A stretch of DNA of 64,000 nt. Origin: Branchipolynoe longqiensis. Taxonomy: Eukaryota; Annelida; Polychaeta; Phyllodocida; Polynoidae. The stretch spans positions 93,674,852 to 93,738,851 of the forward strand of contig CM059193.1 in NCBI GenBank assembly GCA_030323885.1, in the 5' to 3' direction. Below, piece by piece: positions 12,101 to 24,100 of the stretch. The translations under genes were made by a program, and so were the position numbers. The notes under the pieces were generated by a model that saw only the letters and a program-made list of their open reading frames with translations, had not been told where the DNA came from and did not search any database. Within the stretch, counting starts at the first letter, position 1. Every line of letters starts with the position of its first letter.

Positions 12101-15100
12101 GGTATAGTCAGCCTGAAGATTGATTGATTGATTGATTGATTGATGCTGATTTTATGCAAAGCTAGCAACAAATGGCGTATTCACTGCGAAAAGTGAGTTG
12201 AATTCATTGTAAATTTGGATTTCCTAGAAAATGTATTCATCAGTTAAATACTATTATTAAAAAACCCTCACATGTAATTCTAAAACGGTTTTAAACATGT
12301 AGAAAGATGGTATGATTTGTGTAAAAAGAGGCTAAGATTCAAGTTTGTTAGTTGTTGGAGTTTTACGTCCTGGCAACATCTAAGGTCATATCAGAAGAGG
12401 TACCGACTTGTGACTGTGCACTCATGGCGACTTTATAGTGCTGCCACATTGGGAGACCAACCCACAGGCACCATGACCTGATATCCCACTCAGTCACATT
12501 ATGCTGACACTGAGCTAACCAGTGCTTGCCTATCCTATTAATGCCGAGCACCAGGCTATGAAGCGACAAGTATAACTTTTTACGTCATTGGTTTGACTCG
12601 AGCAGGGTTCGAAACGATGGGTTCGAGTCCCATGAGCTATCAAAGGAAGCAATGTGACCTTTGTATTGTGACCAGGATAGATGTGTGTCTGGGTGTGTGT
12701 GTGTGGGGGGGGGGGGGGGGGGGGGGGGGGGGTGTATGCATGTGCATGTGAAGATCTGAGAAAGTGTGTATATCTTTTTAATTTTTTTCTCTTTGGTAAC
12801 ATAACCTAGCCTCAGGAGCCGAACAACCTGCCTCGCATCAACTCCACAATTTTCAAAGAGGAAGAAAAAAAAGGAAGAAAAAAATAGCGGTAAGGGGAAA
12901 GAAACCCTAATCGGTCCTCTACAGCACAACGCCAAATAACCGACACAATTTGCCTCTTGTCTTTTGACCATACTAGCAAACTGTCCGCTATTCAATGCAT
13001 GGCTAAAGCTGCATAGTCCGATGAAATATCAAATTTTCAAAGCCAAACCAATTATCTAGATTTGATTTTACATATCTAACTTAGATTCTGATGCACTTAT
13101 TAAGTATTTGTTTCTGTGTAGAAGGCAATACTCAGTCAATATAACAGAACCTGTTACTGCAGAAGTCCATGGTGTCAGAGTTTTGGCAAGCGTGCCAAAA
13201 CTAATTTTCCATGTTTGCACTCAAAATATCTAAAAAGTTTACCATTTAAAATAAAAGTAACTTTGAACTAATGTAAAGTAGATACTAGTGATCGGTCTAA
13301 TATATTTTTCTCAGAAAAAATACAGAAATTCAAAACCATCGGACTATGCAACTATAATATAGCATAGTGTCCGTTATGTTGGTCTGGCCGTTATTTTAGC
13401 GATACGCCTGCCGCACACTATCCGACAATTTGACTCACATCCCATTGATCGGGAATCCGTGCAGAACCGGTCAAATAATAGGGGCTGAATGTAGCCATAA
13501 TAAGGTACAGTAAAACCTGTCTAACCGACCATCTCGACAGATCAACCACTCCCTATATCGATCACGTTATTTGGGTCCCAAACGATCGGCCATACAATAC
13601 CATTGTAATGATAAAAAAAAACATTCCTAAACCTACCACCTCCCTAAATGGACCATTTAAAGTCGGTCCCATGGTCGGTCGATTTAGAGAGGTTGTACTG
13701 TACACACTGGACGAATGATATCGGCCTCAGTGCAATATCGCTTAATTTAAATTTGGGCTCGCCGATCCCCGATCAAACGCGATTCAAGTGCAATTGTTGG
13801 CGGGTTTATGTGTGTTCCAGTGTGGTGAGCAGGGTGTGTCTAGCTGTGGCACTGAGCGGTGTGTAGGGTGGTAAACTTAAAACTACCCACACTGTATACG
13901 ACTGTGACTACTTAAATCTACATATTGTTACCATGGCACCCCAGTCTGCCTGCGTCCGTTTGCACGAGCAGCCATTAGAGACACCAGGCGGCGTCTGACT
14001 GCACAACATGGCTGAATTATCCACATAGTGACTCATCGTGAGCAGGGCCCTGGTGTTAACACCTGGGCCCGTATGCATGACGCGGGGGTAGCGCTCTACC
14101 TCTCGGGGTAGTGGGGATTTCCGGGGTAGCGGCAAAATGTTGCTATGCATGTGTCCGGGGTAAGGTTACCCCGGGGGGGTAAAAGTCGGGTAAGCTACCC
14201 CTACCCATTAGCAGGTATAAGGTCGGGGGTAGGGACCGAATCAGGCCAAATCTATTCAATGCGACCATATTTAACAGAATTACATACGCAATAATTGACA
14301 TTTTATCAATTTAACCCTAAATTCGAAGCGTTATTAAGGCTACCGCCGCATTGGCGGCAATATTAATAGTGTCGAATCGACGAATGTAAAGTAAACAAAT
14401 CGCCGCCGCCGCCTTGACGTCGCGTTCCATATACCCCTCTCACACTACGATGTTTCTCTCCAACGCGCAGCGACGTATGTCCTTTTTTGGCGAAATGTCT
14501 CTGTCTGTGTTTGTGTCGCTGTCTGTGTCTCTGTGTCTCTGTCTGTGTCTCTGTGTCTGAGTCTCTCTCTGTGTCTCTGTGTCTGTCTCTGTATGTGTCT
14601 CTGTCTGTGTCACTCTGTCTGTGTCACTCTGCCTGTGTCTCTGTCTGTGTCTCTGTGTGTGTCACTGTGTCTGTGTCTGTGACTGTGTCTCTGCCTGTGT
14701 CTGTGTCTCTCTCTGTGACTCTGTGTCTGTCTCTGTATGTGTCTCTGTGTCTCTGTCTGTGTCTCTGTCTGGGTCTCCGTGTGTGTCTCTGTGTGTGTCT
14801 CTGTGTGTGTCTCTGTGTCTCTGTCTGTGTATGTGTTTCTGTCTGTGTCTCTCTCTGTGTCTCTATGTCTGTCTCTGTATGTGTCTCTGTCTGTGTCTCT
14901 GTCTGTGTCTCTGTGTGTGTGTCTCTGAGTGTCTGTGTCTGTGTATGTGTCTCTGTCTGTGTATGTGTCTGTGTCTATGTATGTGTCTCTGTGTGTGTCT
15001 CTGTGTCTCTTTGTCTGTGTGTGTCTGTGTATGTGTGTGTCTCTGTGTCTGTGTGTGTCTCTGTGTCTCAGAGAGAGAGAGACAGAGGCACAGACACAGA

Positions 15101-18100
15101 CAGACGGAGACACAGACAGAGACACAGACAGAGAGACACAGACAGAGACACACACAGAGACACAGACAGAGACACATACACAAAGACTAAGACAGAGACA
15201 CATACAGAGACAGACACAGACAGAGACACATACAGAGACAGACACACAGATATAGACACATACAGAGACAGACACAGAGACACAGACACAGAGACACATA
15301 CACAGACACAGAGACAGATACACAGACACAGACACAGACAGAGACAGAGACAGAGACACAGACTCGACGCTTTCATTTTATTTTCAACGCTGACGGGTCG
15401 CCGGTGAGAAACGTCGTAGTGTGAGAGGGCCATTACTGGCGGCGGTGGTTTGTTTACTGTACGTTCGTCGATTCGAAAATATAACTCTTAATATCGCCGC
15501 CAATGCGGCGGTAGCCTTAATAACGCTTCGAATTTAGGGTTAAATTGATAAAAGTTCACTTATTGGGTATGTAATTCTGTTAAATATGATCGCATTTAAT
15601 ATATTTGAGCCTAATATATGGCTACAAACGCAGAGGGATTTCCCAAATCTATAAATAATTACAAGGGTAGCTACCTCCGCGCCGATTTGGCTCCATGCAT
15701 AGCCCGTGACCCATTTCCTACCCAAGGCGATAGCTACCCCGAACTCGGTCCTTACCCCCGGGGGTGATAACTTACTCGTCATGCATACGGCCCCTGGTAC
15801 TATCACCTAGTGTTAAACTTAAAGCTGCATTCTCCGGTCAAAACATCAAATTCTCAAAACCAAAACAATTATCTAGATTTGATTCTACATATCTAATTTA
15901 AATATTGTCGCACTTATTAAACATGCATAGTCCGATGAAAACATCAGATTTTCAAAACCAAAACAATTATCTAGATTTGATTCTACATATCTAACTTAGA
16001 TAGTGGTGCATTTATTAAACATTTGTCGGCACATAGAACGGAATACAAAGCCAATTTAATAGAATTTGTTATTGCTGAAGCCTTTGGTGTAGAGTTTTGG
16101 TATGTTTGCCCAAATTAATTTTGCATGTTTGCACTTCAAATATCTCAAAAGGTGGCCATTTAAAATATAAGTTACTTCAAACAAAAGGAGGTAGATTATT
16201 GCGATCAAACTACTAGGGTCATAATAAGACGGGAAATTTAAAAATAAAAACAAAAATCTAAGGGTGTTTCAGGCCAGTGGAAGGCCTGACCACGGGGTCA
16301 ACTGGGTGCAGTCAGACTGGGGCTGGATGTGTGCCATGTGACATGTGTCTACTAGTTGGGTTACCATAGAGGGTGTACGCTGTGTCAAAAGAAGATGGTT
16401 GTCAATTTAGGCGTCATGTCACAACTCAGACAATACAAGAAACCAGGACCATCTAGCTAGGTCATCATCACTGCACGACACAGGTCACTTTAAAAGAATG
16501 TAATTATAAAATATAAGGAGGCCCTTGCTCAGGTCACAGAGGACAGGGCGCTCTCTGTGTGAATGACGCAACAGAAAACTGATTCGATTCAACGTAACAG
16601 ATTGAACCTCAGCTTCAATCGTGTGTACAAAGTACAGGGTCCGTACACATGTGAAGATATGGAAGTCAAGGCTATTTCAAAGCTTTTCATGGCTGTCTTT
16701 GATAGGAATTCAAGATTATTTTCATTTGGATTTCAGGAAAATACAATGGTGAATGTCAATTTCAGACTAATTTAGATCAGTGGGGACAGTTTAATGGAAT
16801 TCAAGGCTTTCCAAGACTAATTACTCCAAATAGGTTAAATTCAAGGCTTTTCAAGGCCTTGAAATGGGGCAAATGAAGTTCAAGACTTGTCAATACTTTC
16901 CAGGCCCTGTACGGACCCTGAAAGTTATATTTTAAACAAGTATATTTAACAAATCGACTATAGATTATTCTCGTTTATCCTTACACAATACACATCAGAA
17001 GGCTTTGAAAAGATAAGTTTAAATGTCACATAAATCATCTCATTTTTTTGTATCTTTATCTCTTTTTTTCTTTGAAAAAAGAAAGGTTATAAGTTCAAGT
17101 TTGCGCATATGAGTTACCAAGTCTGTAATTAACCTGTATTCCAGAAATGGGAATATCGAGAACTTTTAATTTGAAGTAATCGTCGTTATTTTATATAATT
17201 ATAATTGTTTACAAAGTTATCCAGCCATATGGACCAGTGGCAGAAAGAAGTAACAGTACAAGATCGTCAGACTTTGATGTAACAATAACACATGTTGATG
17301 TAACAATAACACAAAACATTGTTTTAGTTAATAATTACTGTCAGTCATTATAAACAAAATAAGAATATATTTATATTGAAACAATATATTAAAAATCTAT
17401 TTACACATTTTCTTCGGCGTATTTATCTTTAGAATAAGGCTTAATACGCAGTTGCTTCCAAAGGCGTATTAAAAAAATGTTAAATAAAATATGCCTATAT
17501 TTATATTAGAATAAAATAAATACTTTACTTTTACCTTTTCACAAATTATCTAAAGATTATACAACATTTCTTAGATTATACCTCAGTATGGGAGTTGTTT
17601 CTACATCTCAGAACAAATTTTCTAAAGATTATATTTTTGGGGGGTAAAAGTTTAATCGTCAAAATAATTGGCTGACAACAATTTTATTTCTTGGATTTAC
17701 ATCTACAAATATTACATAACTAAAATAAATTAATCCATATAGAGACATAAGATTATATTCATAGTAGAATCAACTATATGGGTCGTTATCAGAAACTGTG
17801 TACCACTTTTATGATGTGGAAACCCAAAGTGAAAACCTTCCAAATAATAACAGAAAACATTCCAAATAATAGCAGAATAAATATTCAAATGAAGGTTTAT
17901 GTTGTGTATGTCAGAGTTTGCTTTTTTTAACCTTTTGATTTTGATCTTATACAAATTGAGAAAGCCATTAAAATTAACTGTGTAACATCCAACTATAACA
18001 TCATTTAAACAAAATCCATAACAATAAATTCAAACAAGATTTTATTGATCACAAATAAGACAAAAGAATTGTTTCTTACAAGAAAAAAGCTTAAATAAAT

Positions 18101-21100
18101 GTTTGGGTAAATGCACGGTGTTGATATGCAAATATTCATATTTTCACTTTAGCACAAAATCATATAAGCATATTTTGGATACATTTTGTGGGCTAGATTA
18201 AATACATGTATTATTGCTAACATACTTAATACAATAACTATTTGACTTACTAGCCTCCCACCCAAAAGGGCTAAAATCATTAACAATGTAACGTGGAAAC
18301 CAAAACTATGGTACACAGTTTCTGAGAATGAATAACTCGCATACTTTAATTTGACTTCTCCAATTTTCTAGAGAATATTCAACATTTTCTCAAGTTTATG
18401 GCTAAGGTGAGCCACTAACAGCCAAGATGACAAGGCTACCATGAAATTAAGACTATTGCTGTTCAGCGATGAAAACAAGCCGCAATGCGACTTACTCGTT
18501 ATGGACAGGGTAAATATCATCGTAAAGATACAAAAACAAAAAAAAGAAGCCTATGGTATCAGAATGTTGGTATGCTTGCCAAAATTAATTTAGCATGTCT
18601 ACACTTCAAAAACCATAACAAAGAAGAAAAAAAAGTTGATAAAATAGCAGAAAGTTCTAACAGCTAAGATGATAAGGCTACTACCAAATTGAACTATTGC
18701 TCTTCACATTGACAAAAAGCCGCGGTGTGACTTACTCGTTATGGACAGGGTAAATAAACCACAGCAAAAACAAAAGTTGATCAAAGAGCGGTGAGTGGAT
18801 GGTAAAGCTGCCTACCTTGAGTTTCTGGTTGGGGGTGAGCGGGATGTTGCCAGGCGTGGCTTCCACCTCACGTTTCCGGTGCTGCATGTCGTTGCCGATG
18901 AGCGCCACGAAGTGCGTGCTGAGGTGGCGCCTCAGTAGCGTCTTACTGTTGGGGATCGACAGCAGTGAGGCGAACAGCTCGGCCGTGAAGCGCGGCTCCA
19001 GAACCTGCGCAGTCAATGGCAGGCATTGTATTAACTTGGGCGGGCAGGGTGGCACCAGGTACCAGAACCTTTGCAGTCAACGGCAGGCATTGTATTGACT
19101 TGGGTGGGCGGGGCGGCACAAGGTACTCGGCCGGGTGGGGCGGCACAAGGTACCATAACCTGCACAGTCAACGGCAGGCATTGTATTAACTCGGGCGGGC
19201 GGGGTGGCACAAGGTACCAGAACCTGCGCAGTCACAGGCCGGCATTGTATTAAGTCGGGCGGGCCGGGTGGCACAAGGTACCAGAACCTTTGCAGTCAAC
19301 AGCAGGCATTGTATTAACTCAGGTGGGCGGAGTGGCACAAGGTACCAGAATCTGCACCGTCAATGGCAGGCATTGTATTAACTCGGGCGGGCCGGGTGGC
19401 ACAACGTACCAGAACCTTTGCAGTCAACGGGGCGGGCGGGGCACAAGTACCAGAACCTTGCAGTCAACGGCAGGCATTGTATTAACTCGGTGGGCGGAGT
19501 GGCACAAGGTACCAGAATCTGCACGTCAATGGCAGGCATTGTATTAACTCGGGCGGGCGGTCACAACGTACCAGAACCTTTGCAGTCAACGGCAGGCATT
19601 GTATTAACTCAGGTGGGCGGAGTGGCACAAGGTACCAGAATCTGCACCGTCAATGGCAGGCATTGTATTAACTCGGGCGGGCGGGGTGGCACAACGTACC
19701 AGAACCTTTGCAGTCAACGGCAGGCATTGTATTAACTCAGGTGGGCGGAGTGGCACAAGGTACCAGAATCTGCACAGTCAATGGCAGGCATTGTATTAAC
19801 TCGGGCGGCAGCACAAGGTACCAGAACCTGCAGTCAACGGCAGGCATTATATGAACTCGGGCGGGTTTGCACAACGTACGAGAACCTGCCCAGTCAATGG
19901 CAGGCGTCGTATTAACTCGGATGGATGGGACGGGACTGCACAAGGTACCAGAACCTGCACAGTCAACGGCAGGCATTGAATTAACTTGGGTGGGCGGGGC
20001 GGCACAGGGACGCAGAACCTGCACAGTCAAGGGCAGGCATTGTATTAACTTGGCTGGGCGGAGCGGCACAAGGTACCAGGACCTGCACAGTCAACGGCAG
20101 GCATTGTATTAACTCGGGTGGGCGGGGGCGGCACGGCACAAGGTACCAGAATCTGCAGAGTCAACGACAGGCGTTGTATTAACTCGCGCCTGCTGTCTTT
20201 CGTTAAACACATTTCATCTAACTATCTTATGGTGCCCTGGTGGCCGGACAGGGTACATGAGCAACAATATAGTACGTGTTTAGAATGTAAACCAAATAGC
20301 AACTTGAAATGGCACGTTCATGCAAGCAACAATATTAAAGAATTTGTTTATATGTATAAGTAGTATCATGCCGTAACTAAAGGAGAATCATTTTTAAGAC
20401 GGGTTCCAACTCGTACAACCACATATTTGAGAAGGTAAACTATTAGTAAGCACTGTCCTTAGATGCAAATACGCCGTAAGCTGGTGCTACCTGGCTGAAC
20501 AAATTGTCCTTGCTTAGAGTGTGTCGGTGGGGATTCCCCTGTCTAGACTCACATAGATGATATTTGATCTTAGCGGGCTATTTATGTGCAGAAGTATAAC
20601 GAACACCCACGTGGGCAGCCTGCGCTTTTACGCACAACCCTATATATTACAAGTGACTCCTAAAGAAATGTCAGTGCCCCCCCCCCCCAGGTGGAGTTTC
20701 CCACTGGGTTTTATTGTTTGGAGTTTTACGTCCTGGCAACACCTAAGGTCATATCAGGACGAGTACCGAACGTGACAGTGCACACTCATGGCGACTTTAT
20801 AGTGCTGCCCCACTGAGAAATCAGTCCGCTGGCACCCTGACCTGATATCCCACTCAGTCACATTATCCTGACACTGAGCTAACCAGTCCTTGCCCTATCC
20901 TATTAATGCCGAGCGCTAGGCTAGGAAGCGACAAGTATAAATTTTAAAGTCATTGGTTTGACTCGACCAGGAACCGAACTTCTGATCTCCCGCATGCGAG
21001 ATCCGCGCTCTACCGATTCGGCCACCGAGCCCTGTTTTCCCACTGGGAGCCCTGAATAAACCACCCATGGGTCTTGTTAGGCGCTTCCTGACTGCGCTGT

Positions 21101-24100
21101 TCAGGCTTGACCAGTCAGCGCCCACTGGGGCGCCACCTACCATAATGGCGCCATGCACACCGCTTCCCCTCAGGTTGGGCGCGTACTCGGACAGGTCGAT
21201 GGTTCGCAGCCAGTCCATGACGCGGTGGTTAGTCCACAGCACCACCTCATGCGCGATGTTGTGAAGCGGGCCCTGAAACAGAGCGGTAGTTTGCCTCTGG
21301 TTATACAACATTTGTGCCGAGATGAATCTCACTGGTATCATGGTTTTAAAGCTGCATAGTCCGATGAAAACATCAAATTTTCAAAACCAAAACAATTATC
21401 TAAATTTGATTCTGCATATCTAACTTAGATACTGGTGCACTGATTAAACATTTGTTCCCACACAGAATGGAATAGTGAGGCAATTTAATAGAACTTGTTA
21501 CTATAGAAGGCTATGGTGTCTGAGTTTTGGCAGAGTGCTGGATTGTAGGGCATCACGACTCAGGTTGCATAAGTGACCTTGATGCTCTACAATTCCATGT
21601 ATTAGCCTTCTTTTGCCCTCAATAAAAAAAAATTAATTTAATTCCAAAGTTAGTCACTTAAAATAAAAGCGATTTCAAGCTAAAGTAAGGTACATTATAA
21701 CGATCCACCTAATGTATTTATCTCAGAAAATTTCTGAAACTCAAAACCATCGGACTATGCAACTAGACACCTCTCACACATCAAAATATTCAAAACAAAT
21801 CCAATACAAATCAACACATTAGGGTTTATATATTTTAGTGGCGAAATTCACTTCTGGACTAATATAAAAATCCAATAAAGATCTAACTTCCAGCAAATTT
21901 TCAAATATTTTCTACCGATGCCAAGCCAATACAGCGTTCCTGCACCTATCAGCCGATCATATTTAATACCTTTTAAGACTTTTTAATACCAATTTTCATA
22001 TAATTTAATACCCGTTTTCTCAGCAAATGTAACATACATATTTAATTAAATATTAACAGAAATGAGTGAGGTGATGCAATCTTGCATCAACTTCAAGACA
22101 TTTCAGCTCCACAGCATTTGTGCTTTGTGAAGATAGCTGGTAAAACATCTTGAAAAAATATTATAGCAGCCAAATCCAATTTAAGACCTTGTTAAGACCG
22201 CTCACTGAAAAGTGACCTTATTTAAGACTTTTCAAGGCCTTGAAATTGACTAATCAATTCATGACTCTTTAAGGCTTTCTAAGAATCCACGGGAACCCTG
22301 CAATGAAGAGCTGTTCATAATGTGCTGGGAAAATCATGAAAATCAGCAAAAAGCGCACAGTGCTTTTATCGCTGACATTTAACACTTGCGCTCTAAACAA
22401 CACTGGCTATACACACAATGCTGAAGAACGCTTTCATCCGTGATATTTCACACTTATGCCCTAAACGCAGCTGGCTATACACACAATGCCGAAGAATGCT
22501 TTCATCCTTGATATTTAACACTTGTGCTCTAAACGACACTGGCTATACACACAATGCCTGAGAGTGCTTTTATCCCTGATATCTAACACTTACGCTCTAA
22601 ACGACCCCTATGCCGAAGAGTGCTTTCATCGCTGATATTTAACACTTGCGCTCTAAACGATGGTGGCTATACACACAATGCCGAAGAGCGCTTTCATCCC
22701 TGATATTTAACACTTGCGCTCTAAGAGACTCTGGCTATACACACAAATGCTGTATACAGTGCAGGCCCATATTGAGCGCTTTTAATGAGCGCTTTTAATC
22801 AGCTGAGGTTAGTTGGTACAACTCACACTTCCGGTGCTGTCATGTGTGGTGGGTCTCCGCTTCAGGCACCCCGGGTTCCAGTTGTTTCTTCGCAACACCT
22901 GAATGCTGCTCTTAATACTGAGGTGGTGCAGCGCGTTTGTTACCTTCAAGGTCAGCAGATCCTCCTACAAAGGTCATATGTCAATTATGTATTAAAAAGT
23001 TCATTCGCTATTCAGCAACCAAATTTAAGGCCTTTTCAGGTAAGAAATACATTTTTTTAAGGCCGAAAAAATATGACATTATAACGATTATATACATGTG
23101 AACTCTTTATGATCTTACTTCACCAGGTTTCTATGTGCTATTTTTATCAAGCAAAAGAATCAACCAGGGAATTAACATCTTTATTATACTTAACAATTGT
23201 CTTAGATTAGTTAATAAGCCACACACCTAGCAATTCAAAACACTGTAGTCAATCAAATATACCCTCTCTCCTCCCAGAAAATAAACAAATTCAAGGTTTT
23301 TTGGTTGTTTTCTTCTTCTTCTTCTTCTTCTTCTTCTTCTTCTTCAAATTTAAGGCCTTTTCAAGAAACACCTTCAAATTCAAGGCCTTTTCAGGATTGT
23401 GCGAACCCTGGTTTAGTTCTGTTTGTCTTTTTAATGCAAAAATATGGAAGGTGAAGGTTGTTTGTTGTTTTAGGTCCTGGCAACATCTAAGGTCCTATCA
23501 GGATGAGTACCGACTTGTGACATGCCATGAGTGTGCACTCCTATGACTTTATAGTATAGGCCAGACCACCAGCATCATGACCCGATACTCCACACAGTCA
23601 CATTATCCTGACACTGAGCTAACCAGTCCTTGTCCTATCCTATTAATGCCGAGCGCCAGGCTAGGTAATGATAAGTATCAATTTTATAAGTAATTGGTTT
23701 GACGTGAAATGGCAACCGTTGAATATCTCATTCATGCTATTCACCGGTCCTACAGTGTCGGGGGTGACGTAAAGGCACTTACCACAGTGAGGTAGTGGAG
23801 GAGGCGGCCATCAACCCGGCCTTCACTGAAGTTGTCCTTGTACTGGGGGAGGCCGATATCATCCAGCCACCCTGCGTCAAAAAGACAAACAATCACAGAT
23901 GAAAGCGGTGTCTGGCAAAAAAAGCGGAAATCAGGCCGTGACCTTGGCGCCTATGGTGAATTTCTGTGAAAACCGAATTTTCCACCCATAGGATTAGCAT
24001 TGTAGAGAATCGCGGGAAAATGCTGGAAGTCAGGTTTCAACTCTGCATTGTTGAGACTATATTATCGCTCATGCCCTAGTTTCTTGTTTGAGTTTTATGT

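Larger units (their letters stand above)
14065..15794. mobile_element. Large palindromic element (outer foldback), about 1.73 kb
   Basis: The left terminus GGGCCCGTATGCATGACG is mirrored by CGTCATGCATACGGCCCC at the right. The arms continue as inverted copies: around 14270-14420 and 15434-15590 the strings ATATTTAACAGAATTACATA, TTTAACCCTAAATTCGAAGC and GCTACCGCCGCATTGGCGGC appear in opposite orientation. The centre is occupied by a second foldback element (14434-15430). No coding capacity. Confidence 0.8.

Noticed and set aside
12599..12640. tRNA genes at SINE heads (also near 29580, 33010, 38940, 42400, 43580)
   Set aside because: A- and B-boxes are visible, but acceptor stems are not intact and the sequence continues into SINE bodies. 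They are retroposed heads.
14487..15433. Several frames of 100-306 codons on both strands
   Set aside because: They are translations of (CTGTGTCT)n and its complement, open in all six frames, with two- or three-residue periodic products and no start context.
18943..20112. Many 60-110-codon frames on both strands
   Set aside because: They are minisatellite translations; the true coding part is only 18816-19004 on the minus strand.
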